Shown here: positions 36,293-44,634 of the stretch, piece by piece
Layout of the letters: the number at the start of each line of letters is the position of its first letter
How positions within the stretch are numbered: the stretch's first letter is position 1
DNA from: Limnobacter sp. SAORIC-580
Lineage (GTDB): Bacteria > Pseudomonadota > Gammaproteobacteria > Burkholderiales > Burkholderiaceae_B
Assembly: GCF_013004065.1 (NCBI RefSeq)
Contig: NZ_CP053084.1
Coordinates: 1,116,001 to 1,180,000, forward strand
Reading direction: 5' to 3'
Length of the DNA stretch: 64,000 nt
Made by a program: the position numbers and the translations under genes
Notes under the pieces: generated by a model
The model's input: the letters and a program-made list of their open reading frames with translations, nothing else
Told to the model about the DNA's origin: nothing
The model's database searches: none

Positions 36293-37123
36293 TCAGAACT
36301 TTCCGATATAGAAGTCCCGCTGAATTTCATCTGCCCGAGCCGGGTTGTTGGCGTACTTCGCAAAATCGGAAACACCGGTTTCACGCAGCACTTCTTCATC
36401 AAGCCACGACACCTTCGAAGAAAAACGACTGCGCTGGTTGATCAACTCAAAAGCGGCATCTGCCATGATTTCGGGCTTGCGCGACACGTTCAAGCCTTCT
36501 TCGCCGCTGAACATGCCCACCGCAGCTGTAGCAATCAAGGTGGCAGGCCACAATGTTTTGACTGCAATTCCTTTGGCTTTCACTTCTTGCTGGAAACCCA
36601 TGCTGAGCAGGGTCATGGCGTACTTGGTGGTGGTGTAGGGAATGAACGCACCCAGCCAGCCTTCATCCAGGTTCAAGGGCGGGCACAGATTCAGCACACT
36701 GCCTTTGCTCGTTTGAAGGTGTGGCAGGCATTCACGCATGGTGATCAGGGGCGCGCGGGTATTCAATGCGTGCATCAAGTCGAATTTTTTCGTATCGGTG
36801 ATGCCCAATTGCGTAATGCCAAGAAAGCCGGCGTTGTTCACCAGCAAATCAATGCCACCAAAGTGTTGCACAGTGTCCTGAATGGCACGCTTGGTTTGTT
36901 CTTCATCGCGCACATCGGTTGCTATCGGCAGGGCTTTGCCACCGGCTTCAATCACTTCCTGCGCCACGGAATGAATGGTGCCAAGCAGTTTCGGGTTAGG
37001 TTGGTCTGACTTTGCGGCAATAGTAATGTTGGCGCCTTCGCGAGCCAGCCGCAGAATGATTTCCCGGCCAATGCCACGGCTGCCGCCGGTGATGAACACT
37101 GTTTTATTCGTCCAGCTTCCCAT
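36293..37123 (-). CDS. Short-chain dehydrogenase/reductase, HSDL2-like
   Basis: A 276-aa SDR. The cofactor loop is TGGSRGIG near residue 12, followed by NNAG, and the catalytic region reads Y-T-T-T-K (IPYTTTKYAM), so the YxxxK pair is present. The pattern with ITIAAKSDQPNPKLLGTI is typical of hydroxysteroid dehydrogenase-like protein 2. NAD(P)-dependent, with a lipid-type substrate as the best guess. The ATG at 37123 is preferred over a TTG at 37135. Confidence 0.9.
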   Translation of the reverse strand: MGSWTNKTVFITGGSRGIGREIILRLAREGANITIAAKSDQPNPKLLGTIHSVAQEVIEAGGKALPIATDVRDEEQTKRAIQDTVQHFGGIDLLVNNAGFLGITQLGITDTKKFDLMHALNTRAPLITMRECLPHLQTSKGSVLNLCPPLNLDEGWLGAFIPYTTTKYAMTLLSMGFQQEVKAKGIAVKTLWPATLIATAAVGMFSGEEGLNVSRKPEIMADAAFELINQRSRFSSKVSWLDEEVLRETGVSDFAKYANNPARADEIQRDFYIGKF

Positions 37124-37183
37124 ATTGCCCCGCAAGGTTTAATTCAAACGAGCGTTCAGTTTAATACGACTTATTGTTCGTAT

Positions 37184-38413
37184 TCAATTCGCGTTGACAG
37201 AAACTGGGGTGTTGGGCTGATCGGCTTGTCGCTGTTGAAGTTCTGCAACGGCAATTTCTTGCGCTTTTCGGCCATGCCTTATCAACCGTGCCCACTGCCC
37301 GGGAATGATTCGCCCCAGTGCATGATGCGCAACACGGGCAGGCACAGCCAACAGCGCAATGAAGGGACCGAAAGGCGCGCGTAGCCCCAGTTTGTGAAAC
37401 ATGCGTGGCCCCAGCAAATACCAGGATGAACTCAAATGCTTTTGATGTGCATAGTGTTTGCGAAGTGTTTGAAGGCTTGCGTAGTTGCGGCTTAAAGGCT
37501 CACCAGCCAAAGCGCTGGTCAAACGGTGCGTGGATTCATCAGGTGGTGAATGGGTGAATAGAAACTGGCGAAGTTTCACCAGTGCCTGCTGTTCTGTGTC
37601 CACGAGCCATTCTTCCCTCACACCCATTTGCCAGCCGATCAGTTTCCACAGTTGCATCACCGCGCGTGAATTGCAAGGGGTGACCACAATGCCAATCTTC
37701 CTCAGGCCCAGCAGCATGACGGCGCTGAACCCCAGGTACGTTGCAGCCATGTCCACCTGGTTGATCGGCAAGCCCCATTGGTTCGAGTCCCAATTTGGGC
37801 TGTTTCTTAACTGGTGGCGAACCAAGGCATGCATCCAACGCACCCGCAATGTGGCCAAGGCGCCAGGCCCGCCCGCGCAGTTGGCGTTTGGATTGACCAC
37901 CTTTAGCCACCACTGAGCGGTGCTCGCCAGCCTGGGGGCCGCACCTTTTTCAAGTTCACCCGTGAGAATTAGGGTTTTGTTGAAGGCCACCATCAGGTAG
38001 CCGCCCATCAGCGCCATGTCGCGCAACACATCGGTGGCAGCCCGCCCAGTGCTATGAATGAATTGCACGCCATCTTCGATCAAATTCCTATCTACCCAAG
38101 TTGGGTTTGTGCAGGTCGATTTCAAAAGGGTTTGCAGCGCGTCGCTGCCTTGAAATTCAGATGGCTTGGGCGAATGTAGAGCTTGGTGAAATTCTCGCCA
38201 ATCTGGTTTTTCGGAAGATTGTTCAATGCGAGATTGAATGTAACGATCCATAACTGGGTCGCCGTCAAAAAGGCCGTGGTGCAGTTTTGCGTATTCTTCG
38301 GGAGTGGGAGCAAATGGCCTGCCCAGCAGTTGGCGAATGGGCCATGGCGTCTTGATCTGCGTGAGCTGGAATGGTCGAAGCCTTGTGGGGGCAGGATAAT
38401 CAATCGTCGTCAT
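37184..38413 (-). CDS. DUF2236 / MpaB-type oxygenase family protein
   Basis: A 409-aa protein of the DUF2236 family, which includes MpaB-like oxygenases and the latex clearing protein Lcp. The family core RVRWMHALVRHQLR and NQVDMAATYLGFSAVML is visible, with histidines that could bind heme. The C-terminal third (about 320-390) is hydrophobic and basic. It sits in a run of lipid-type oxidation genes (hydroxylase, SDR), which suits a role in hydrophobic substrate oxidation; the substrate is unknown. The gap to the upstream FkbM gene is 55 bp. Confidence 0.8.
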   Translation of the reverse strand: MTTIDYPAPTRLRPFQLTQIKTPWPIRQLLGRPFAPTPEEYAKLHHGLFDGDPVMDRYIQSRIEQSSEKPDWREFHQALHSPKPSEFQGSDALQTLLKSTCTNPTWVDRNLIEDGVQFIHSTGRAATDVLRDMALMGGYLMVAFNKTLILTGELEKGAAPRLASTAQWWLKVVNPNANCAGGPGALATLRVRWMHALVRHQLRNSPNWDSNQWGLPINQVDMAATYLGFSAVMLLGLRKIGIVVTPCNSRAVMQLWKLIGWQMGVREEWLVDTEQQALVKLRQFLFTHSPPDESTHRLTSALAGEPLSRNYASLQTLRKHYAHQKHLSSSWYLLGPRMFHKLGLRAPFGPFIALLAVPARVAHHALGRIIPGQWARLIRHGRKAQEIAVAELQQRQADQPNTPVSVNAN

Positions 38414-38468
38414 GGAGCAAAAACACGCAGTGTGAATACCCCAGACTAAAGCGAATTTTTAATCGCAT

Positions 38469-40550
38469 TCAAGTCGCATTTTGAAACCAGCGCTTGGCCA
38501 TGGCGATCATGTCGAACTCGTAGCGATAAAACACGTAGTCCTGAGCCATGAGATCCTGTTCCAAAGCCTGCAGTTCTTCTGCGTTCAGGTTCACGATTTC
38601 AAGGTTGATGATGGTGGGTCTGAATTTCGAGAAATCGAGTTGTTTGAATACCGTGTAGTCGTAGCCTTCGGTGTCGATCTGAAACACGTCGATATTGGCC
38701 AAAGGGTTGCGCTCGATCAGGGCCATCAAGGGCATGCACTGCACCTCTTCCACAGTGACATATTGTTGATAGTCTTTCAGTTTGGTGTCACTGAAGGTGG
38801 ACATGCCCTTGAGCCAGTCAGGCAGCTTGTGCTTCACTATCACTTCAGGTGCAATTCGATACAGATTTTTGGTTTCCACCTGTTCTGTAATTGCAACGTT
38901 TTCAAACACGAGGCCGGTACAGCCTTGGTAATTGTTGCGTGTGCGTTCCAGCATGTCGGGCAGGGGTTCAACCAACACACCGTGCCAGGCAAAGTTGCGA
39001 ATGAAGGGGTGAATGGGGTCATAGCTGACACCGTCCATGGCTCCCACTTGAAGAAACTGAACCGGTTTTTTTTGCTGGCTGATGGCCAGAAATGCATCGT
39101 TGGGCGTGGAATAGGGAAGTTGGCCGTGGCGTTGTTGCAGTTCACGTTTGTAATCCGCGTAGGCCCCAGCAGCATGCTTCTGGTTGGTGACCACCCAGGT
39201 TAATGCGTGCTCGCCGTGATTCACATCCATTAACTGGTCGGGTGCTGTGCTTGCAAAGCGGATTCCCCATTGATGTTTGAGCGATTCGTGGTGGCAGGCT
39301 GACAGGGCAATCTGATCGAGAAACCAGAGTGATTTTCCCTTTCGCAAATTGTCTTCAATAAATGCCACCACTTGGGCAATGTAACGCTGCGCAGCCGGTG
39401 TGTTGTTCAGGTACACCATGCCAGCGGCCACATGCTCCCAGAACGGTGCAGCTTTGGGTTGGCAAACAATCACATCGCTGTTGCTGGCCAATTTGCCCAT
39501 GCTTTCTTTCCAGGGTTTGCGCCACAGGGCATCGGCATCCAGCAAAATGACTGGCGCGTTGAAGTGCGAAAGCAAAGCCTGGCTGGCTGCAAACCGCCGG
39601 GTGGCGAATTCCACCACCTTGGTCGGTGATTTCAAATCGATTGTTTCCTGCGCTGCAGTAATTTCAAGTTGAGGATACTTTGCAGCCAAGTCGCGTACGT
39701 ATTTCACAACGCTGGCATTGGGGGTGTACAGATGAAAGTGAACAAGCACATTGTCGTGGTTGTGTTCAAGCACCGAGTACACCAAAGCCAGGGCATGTTC
39801 ATAAAAATATTTGTCGTCACAGGCGATCAGCAGCGTGGGTTTGCTGCGGTGGTTTTCTGTGGGTTTGACCAACCAGTGGTAGGGAAATTCGGGTTTGTTT
39901 GAATTGGCGGCTTGCGCCAGGCTTGCGAAATCGACAGGCTCGTCGGGTAGCGCACCCAGCTTGTACATGCAGGCCATGCTCATCAGCTTGATCAGCGAAT
40001 TGTTTTGATGTGCGCCAGAATCGACCAGCTTCAGCAGGTAGGGCAATGCCTCTTCATAGCGTTCCTCCATGGTGTACACCATGGCCACAATTTGCTGAAG
40101 ATGTGGCGAAGTGTCGACCACTTTTTCATTTTTACGAACCAAGGCCATGGCTTCGTCAATTTCACCAATGCGATAAAGCACCTGAATGGCGTTGATCAGG
40201 TATTTCACACTGGGCACTTTTTGCAGCATGCGCATAAGCCCGTCGCGAATCCCTTTTTTGTAAGCCGCGGGCATTGGGGTTTGAATGCCGTTGCGGTGCT
40301 TGTCCATCGACAAGTGCGATTGCGCAATCAGCATGATCATTTGTTTGAGTGCCAGGTCTTTGGCAGGCGAAAGCCCAGACTGGAGAACATGCAAGGTTTC
40401 GGCACACTGCACTGGGTCGCAGGAGTTGGTGTCGATCAGTGAGATCAGTGTGTCTTTTGGAATTTTCCCGAACTCATCAAAGAAATAGGTTTTTACCAGA
40501 CTGTCGCGGTAGTACTGGTGCATTTCCTGGGTGCGCTTGAATTCCGTCAC
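38469..40550 (-). CDS. Glycosyltransferase-FkbM methyltransferase fusion
   Basis: A 693-aa multi-domain protein. Residues 1-220 are helical and TPR-like (RIGEIDEAMALVRKNEK, MEERYEEALPYLLKLVDSG). A GT-A-type glycosyltransferase-like region follows from about 238 to 430, with LIACDDKYFYEHA and a DAD motif at 338-340 (VILLDADALW). The C-terminal part from about 495 is an FkbM-type methyltransferase (FLQVGAMDGVSYDPIHPF, DVFQIDTEGYDYTVFKQL). It would transfer a sugar and O-methylate a glycan, lipid or protein. No polysaccharide cluster surrounds it. No signal peptide is seen, so it should act in the cytoplasm. Confidence 0.8.
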   Translation of the reverse strand: MTEFKRTQEMHQYYRDSLVKTYFFDEFGKIPKDTLISLIDTNSCDPVQCAETLHVLQSGLSPAKDLALKQMIMLIAQSHLSMDKHRNGIQTPMPAAYKKGIRDGLMRMLQKVPSVKYLINAIQVLYRIGEIDEAMALVRKNEKVVDTSPHLQQIVAMVYTMEERYEEALPYLLKLVDSGAHQNNSLIKLMSMACMYKLGALPDEPVDFASLAQAANSNKPEFPYHWLVKPTENHRSKPTLLIACDDKYFYEHALALVYSVLEHNHDNVLVHFHLYTPNASVVKYVRDLAAKYPQLEITAAQETIDLKSPTKVVEFATRRFAASQALLSHFNAPVILLDADALWRKPWKESMGKLASNSDVIVCQPKAAPFWEHVAAGMVYLNNTPAAQRYIAQVVAFIEDNLRKGKSLWFLDQIALSACHHESLKHQWGIRFASTAPDQLMDVNHGEHALTWVVTNQKHAAGAYADYKRELQQRHGQLPYSTPNDAFLAISQQKKPVQFLQVGAMDGVSYDPIHPFIRNFAWHGVLVEPLPDMLERTRNNYQGCTGLVFENVAITEQVETKNLYRIAPEVIVKHKLPDWLKGMSTFSDTKLKDYQQYVTVEEVQCMPLMALIERNPLANIDVFQIDTEGYDYTVFKQLDFSKFRPTIINLEIVNLNAEELQALEQDLMAQDYVFYRYEFDMIAMAKRWFQNAT

Positions 40551-40654
40551 GTGCTGGGCTCCTGGCCTGTAACTTGGGTTTTGTTAACCGCAAGAATAAA
40601 CTCAGCTTAAGCTCAGTCAAAACCGGAGGAAAGGGGGAATGCTGGTTCAGTGCA

Positions 40655-40894
40655 TTAGTTCAGCAGTTGGGCCGTGATACGCCGTGCAATGGGGGCCAGC
40701 AAATAGATGGCGGGCACCGCAGCCAGGTAACCAATCAGGTATGTTTTTCCCCACGTGGCCAGAAAGTTACCGCCGAAGCCAAAATTGCTGGCGGTGGTGA
40801 CGAAAGTAACGATACCCACCATGAGAAATCCCATGATGAGTGCAAAGACTAGTTGGAACAATTTTCCGGGTTGGGCTTGGGGTAAGGCGTTCAT
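40655..40894 (-). CDS. DUF2798 family small membrane protein
   Basis: A 79-aa protein with two hydrophobic helices (about 13-34 and 49-70), the first followed by TTASNFGF and the second by PIARRI, as in DUF2798. The function is unknown. The 104-bp gap before it (40551-40654) holds no recognised element. Confidence 0.75.
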   Translation of the reverse strand: MNALPQAQPGKLFQLVFALIMGFLMVGIVTFVTTASNFGFGGNFLATWGKTYLIGYLAAVPAIYLLAPIARRITAQLLN

Positions 40895-41014
40895 GTTGTA
40901 TTGTGGTGGTGCTCGAATTTGGGCATTTTAGCGACAATTGCTGGTGGTCACCCTCAGGGTAAACACCCTCACTTTTGTGGACAGATTGGTCTTTTTGAGA
41001 AGGGTGTGGTCTTC

Positions 41015-41485
41015 ATGGTATTTCGGGTGGCCCCGGAAAATCGAACTGCGGCGGTGTTTTACGTCGGGCGGCATGTGTTGGTGGATGCCTCAGGTGCGGG
41101 GCAGGGGCGCTACTGCATGGCAGCGGTGTGCATGGAGAATGGCGAAGTGTTGCATTTGTACAGTGCACCCTGTGAAGCCTCCAGCTCGGTGCTGGCTGAG
41201 CTAGAGGCCATTGAATGGGCCGTAAGGCTTTGGCCCAATGCCATGGTGTGGAACGATTGCATACCCGCGATTGAAGCATTGTTAAGCCAGCAACCCGCCT
41301 TGGCGGGTAGATTGTTTTGGCCCACACCCCGCATGCGAAAGCCCTTTCACGACATGGTGCATAGTCTGTCGGTCAGGGCTCGGAGTGTGGCCACCTCAGC
41401 CCAATGGAATTACGCTTTCACAACGCCTGGGTCGGCTCGTTCAATGATCGATTTCACATTCACGCCTTTGGGCAAGGCGCCATAG
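41015..41485 (+). CDS. RNase H-fold hypothetical protein
   Basis: A 156-aa protein. The segment VLVDASGAGQGRYCMAA...SSSVLAELEAIEWAVRL...MVWNDCIPAIEALLS has the strand-helix-strand order and D/E/D spacing of RNase H-like domains: D at VLVDAS, E at LAELEA, D at VWNDC. A fourth acidic residue is not obvious, so catalysis is uncertain. The ATG at 41015 is chosen with AAGGGTG upstream; an earlier start at 40901 would add poorly supported sequence. The 3' end overlaps the convergent aidB-like gene by 76 bp. It is distinct from the true rnhA at the window end. Confidence 0.6.
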   Translation: MVFRVAPENRTAAVFYVGRHVLVDASGAGQGRYCMAAVCMENGEVLHLYSAPCEASSSVLAELEAIEWAVRLWPNAMVWNDCIPAIEALLSQQPALAGRLFWPTPRMRKPFHDMVHSLSVRARSVATSAQWNYAFTTPGSARSMIDFTFTPLGKAP

Positions 41486-43131
41486 TTGTGGTGGCCTTGC
41501 GCCGCCAGGCGACTGGCGCAAAATGCTTCGCTCACGGCTGCGGGTGCATGGCGCACCAGCAGCGATGCCTCAAAAGCCAACGCCATTTGATCCACCATGG
41601 TTCGGGCGCTGTATTGCAGGTCATGCATATCGGTCGGGTTTAACTGCATAAATTGTTGATTCAAGCCATCCAGGTAGCGGTCAAGAATGGAATTGCCACC
41701 CCGTGCTTTGTTCAATTCTGCATTGAAGGCCATAAGCACCGCCGGGGTTTTGCCGATGGCGCGAAGTACATCCAGGCATTGCACGTTACCGCTGCCTTCC
41801 CAGATTGGATTGATCACACTTTCGCGGAACAGGCGCGGGTAAATCGAATTCTCCATCACGCCACTGCCGCCAATGCATTCCATGATTTCATAGCTGTGTT
41901 GCGGAGCGCGTTTACAAATCCAGTATTTGCCCACAGCGGTGGCCAGGCGGGCCAGGTGTGCTTCATGCTCGTCGCTGTCTTTTTTGTCCAGCGCTCGGGC
42001 CATGCGCATGGAAAAGGCCATGGCACCTTCGTATTCCAGCTGCAAATCGGCCAGTACGTTTTGCATCAACGGTTGATCGATCAGCTTGGCGCCAAACGCC
42101 GCGCGTTGTTTGCAATGGTGAATGGCATTGGCCAGGCCCGCACGCATGAGGCCCGCCGATGCACCCATGCAGTCAAAACGGGTCAGGCTCACCATCTCGA
42201 TAATCGTGGGCACACCGCGACCTTCATCGCCAATTAGCCAACCCTGCGCACCGCGAAATTCCACTTCGCTTGAGGCATTGGATTTGTTGCCCATTTTATC
42301 TTTCAAGCGAATCACATTCAGTGCGTTTTTCGTACCATCGGGCAACCAGCGCGGCACGGCAAAACACGATACGCCTGCGGTGGTTTGCGCCAGTATCAAA
42401 AACACATCGCACATGGGGGCAGATAAAAACCATTTGTGCCCCACCAGTGAATACATTTGCCCGGCACCTGGCTGGTTCACAGGAGTGGCCATTGTGCTGT
42501 TGGCCCGCACATCCGAGCCGCCTTGTTTTTCGGTCATGCCCATGCCCACAGTAATGGACTGTTTTTCATCGATGGGCACGTTGCGCGGGTCGTAGCCGCG
42601 ATTCAATATTTTCGATTCGAAAATGGCAGCCACTTCAGGCTGTAAGCGAAAGCTTGGAATGGAGGCAAAAGTCATGGTGACGGGGCAGCCGTGCCCGGCC
42701 TCCACCTGGCTTTGCATGAATGCCTTGGCACCGCGCACCACATGTGCGCCCTCGCGTGGGTGGGTCCAGGGCTGGCTGTGCAGTCCTTCCTCAAGGGCTG
42801 ATTTCATGAGCTCATGGTAAGCACCGTGATAGCGCACGGAATCGACCCGGTTGCCAAAGCGGTCATGGGTGTCCAGCTCAGGGGTGTATTTGTTGGCCAG
42901 AAAACCCAGCTCCAGGTATTCCGGTTTGCCACACTTTTCGCCAAAAGCGGCAATTTCAGACACGCCCCAGGCGCCACCCTCGCGCTTCACACCTTCGAGC
43001 AGGGCGGCATCGGTGGTAAACAGGTTGTAGCTGTGCAATTCGTTGGCAACATTCTGTACCTGGTGGGTCTCGCCCACGATTGGGCTGGCTTGCAATTCTT
43101 TGGCGGTTTTCATGGCATTCATCCCTGTCAT
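41410..43131 (-). CDS. AidB-like acyl-CoA dehydrogenase family flavoprotein
   Basis: A 573-aa protein matching AidB, a long acyl-CoA dehydrogenase homologue induced by alkylation damage in E. coli. Family features are GMGMTEKQGGSDVRAN, HKWFLSAPMCDVFLILAQ, NALNVIRLKDKMGNKSNASSEVEF, SGVMENSIYPRLFRE and WEGSGNVQCLDVLRA. FAD binding is expected; AidB binds DNA in E. coli and its dehydrogenase activity is weak. Several in-frame ATGs lie at the start: 43131 gives the longest form, and 43113 has AGGG 9 nt upstream. No ada or alkA gene is adjacent. Confidence 0.9.
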   Translation of the reverse strand: MTGMNAMKTAKELQASPIVGETHQVQNVANELHSYNLFTTDAALLEGVKREGGAWGVSEIAAFGEKCGKPEYLELGFLANKYTPELDTHDRFGNRVDSVRYHGAYHELMKSALEEGLHSQPWTHPREGAHVVRGAKAFMQSQVEAGHGCPVTMTFASIPSFRLQPEVAAIFESKILNRGYDPRNVPIDEKQSITVGMGMTEKQGGSDVRANSTMATPVNQPGAGQMYSLVGHKWFLSAPMCDVFLILAQTTAGVSCFAVPRWLPDGTKNALNVIRLKDKMGNKSNASSEVEFRGAQGWLIGDEGRGVPTIIEMVSLTRFDCMGASAGLMRAGLANAIHHCKQRAAFGAKLIDQPLMQNVLADLQLEYEGAMAFSMRMARALDKKDSDEHEAHLARLATAVGKYWICKRAPQHSYEIMECIGGSGVMENSIYPRLFRESVINPIWEGSGNVQCLDVLRAIGKTPAVLMAFNAELNKARGGNSILDRYLDGLNQQFMQLNPTDMHDLQYSARTMVDQMALAFEASLLVRHAPAAVSEAFCASRLAAQGHHNYGALPKGVNVKSIIERADPGVVKA

Positions 43132-43275
43132 TCTTGGAGTATTTTCTAATAATTACTCAATTTAATCATAAATGCAAATACTTGTAATTAATGGAGTGAA
43201 ATTACATCCATTCAGTGCTGGTTTTCTGTACAGCGCTATGGTAGAACGAAGGTGTGCTCACCACGGAGAAACACC

Positions 43276-43599
43276 ATGGCAACAACGCATCAAGTTGAAA
43301 TTGATCTGAACACCCTTGTGATGCTGGTCAATGAAGTTGCCAAAGAGGACCCGCTTGATTATGGGGACTTGGCCGTGGATGAAATGGCGCTGCGCCATTC
43401 CTGTTGCCTGGGTGCGCTGAATATTCTTCAAAATGCAGCCATGTTTAAGGCTGAAGACCTGATCTATGTGCTGCTCAGCTCCATGGCGAAACTCATTGAA
43501 GAAAACGTGTTGTTGCATGCGCAGAACGTAGAGCGTGGCGAGCAAATTCGAAGCGAATTGGTGGTTCAAATACTGGACTGTGCCAAGAAAGGGCACTGA
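43276..43599 (+). CDS. Hypothetical small protein
   Basis: A 107-aa, mostly helical, acidic protein with no recognised domain. GGAGA lies about 6 nt before the ATG at 43276. It precedes the YjfB-like gene by 74 bp in the same direction and may be in an operon with it. It has a conspicuous SCCLGALNILQNAAMF core. No function is proposed. The 144-bp gap upstream is AT-rich with a weak inverted repeat AATGGA/TCCATT. Confidence 0.55.
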   Translation: MATTHQVEIDLNTLVMLVNEVAKEDPLDYGDLAVDEMALRHSCCLGALNILQNAAMFKAEDLIYVLLSSMAKLIEENVLLHAQNVERGEQIRSELVVQILDCAKKGH

Positions 43600-43673
43600 A
43601 ACCCAGGCCTGATAAAGCACTCAAGTTTCAGCCCAGGCTGCCGTTATCAAAGTGACAGATACGGAGAAAAACA

Positions 43674-43877
43674 ATGGATGTTTCCCCAGCCGCCATGGTG
43701 AATGCCACGGTACAGATGCAGCAAGCGCAATCGATTCAACAGGGTCAAATTGCGGTGTTCAAGAAAACCATGGACATTGCCGAGTCGTCTGTGGCGCAGC
43801 TGATCCAGTCTATTCCTCAGCCACCCGCGCTGGCCACCAGTGGTAATTTGGGTACGAAATTGAACGTGTACGCCTGA
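43674..43877 (+). CDS. YjfB-like putative motility protein
   Basis: A 67-aa protein of the YjfB family: MDVSPAAMVNATVQMQQAQ at the start, then VFKKTMDIAESSVAQLIQSI. Such small proteins are associated with flagellar or motility genes, with no biochemical role known. GGAG lies about 10 nt upstream of the ATG. No flagellar genes are in this window. Confidence 0.7.
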   Translation: MDVSPAAMVNATVQMQQAQSIQQGQIAVFKKTMDIAESSVAQLIQSIPQPPALATSGNLGTKLNVYA

Positions 43878-43906
43878 ACATCAGGCGCCACGTGACTTTG
43901 GTCACG
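43871..43906. terminator. Tandem hairpins between convergent genes
   Basis: CGCCTGA/TCAGGCG (43871-43887) forms a 7-bp perfect hairpin at the YjfB stop codon, and CGTGAC/GTCACG (43891-43906) a second one overlapping the end of the TetR gene. Neither has a strong T-run, so a bidirectional termination role is likely but not certain. Confidence 0.4.
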
Positions 43907-44507
43907 CTTTGGTGGCCAGCATCAAGAAGCTTTGTTTTGCGGCCTGCTCAAGTTGTCTGCGACTAAGGCTTGGGTCGTTGTCCTGAGCCAATTGTGAAAC
44001 CAGCCCATGTATTTGAACGACGATCATGGCAGCTCTCAACTTGTATTCTGCTTTGCTGATTTTTGGCTCCAGGCCGTAAATCAGTTTGAAAATCTCTTTT
44101 CTTTCCCGGGCGTACACAGCCTCGACCAAACGCGCTGCAAAAGGCAAGCGGTTTGACAAGGCATAGATTTCTGCCAGCACACCAAAGGTTTCAGGCCGAC
44201 GAATTTCAATCAGAATCAAATCAATGATCGTTTTAAACCGCTCAAGCTGGCTTTTGTCGCTCATCGCATTCATCACTTGCGCAACCGCAGCCTGGTAGTT
44301 GTCCATCACATAGATCAGCAAGGCCTCAACCAGCGCTTCCTTGTTGGTGTAGTAGTGCTGCACGGTGCTTAGCGAAATACCCAATTGGGTAGCCACGCCG
44401 CGCATACTTAACCCTGCATAGCCCTCGCTGGCCAGTATGGCCTGTGCGGTGCGCAGTATTTCCTGCGAGCGAATGTGACCTTTGTCGGTGGTGGCGTGTG
44501 TATTCAT
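43902..44507 (-). CDS. TetR-family transcriptional regulator
   Basis: A 201-aa TetR regulator. The helix-turn-helix is at about 15-60 (GYAGLSMRGVATQLGISLSTVQHYYTNKEALVEALL). It is divergent from an acyl-CoA dehydrogenase gene, and a perfect 14-bp palindrome lies between the -35 and -10 boxes of that gene. Together this suggests repression of the dehydrogenase, with an acyl-CoA-type inducer by analogy with other TetR/ACAD pairs. Confidence 0.92.
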   Translation of the reverse strand: MNTHATTDKGHIRSQEILRTAQAILASEGYAGLSMRGVATQLGISLSTVQHYYTNKEALVEALLIYVMDNYQAAVAQVMNAMSDKSQLERFKTIIDLILIEIRRPETFGVLAEIYALSNRLPFAARLVEAVYARERKEIFKLIYGLEPKISKAEYKLRAAMIVVQIHGLVSQLAQDNDPSLSRRQLEQAAKQSFLMLATKA

Positions 44508-44552
44508 GTGCGTACTTTAACTCAAAAATTACCCCCAATATTGACCTCATTG

Positions 44553-44580
44553 TTGACAAACAGGTCACGTGACCTATAAT
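44553..44580 (+). promoter_or_regulatory. Acyl-CoA dehydrogenase promoter with palindromic operator
   Basis: TTGACA (44553-44558), a 16-bp spacer and TATAAT (44575-44580) make a consensus promoter. A perfect palindrome AGGTCACGTGACCT (44562-44575) fills the spacer, ideal for repression, and a partial half-site TTGACCTATAA recurs about 25 bp downstream. The divergent TetR protein is the likely ligand. Confidence 0.8.
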
Positions 44581-44634
44581 CGATTCACTGCAACCGGTCG
44601 GTTGACCTATAACTTTGAGAGTGTGAAGAGACAA

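Noticed and set aside
41015..41485. A second rnhA gene
   Set aside because: The true RNase HI signature GNPGPGG occurs only at 63910; the 41015 protein lacks it and is annotated only as RNase H-fold.
43276..43877. Two small consecutive genes as a toxin-antitoxin pair
   Set aside because: The second matches the YjfB family and the first has no toxin or antitoxin character; the 74-bp gap also argues against it.
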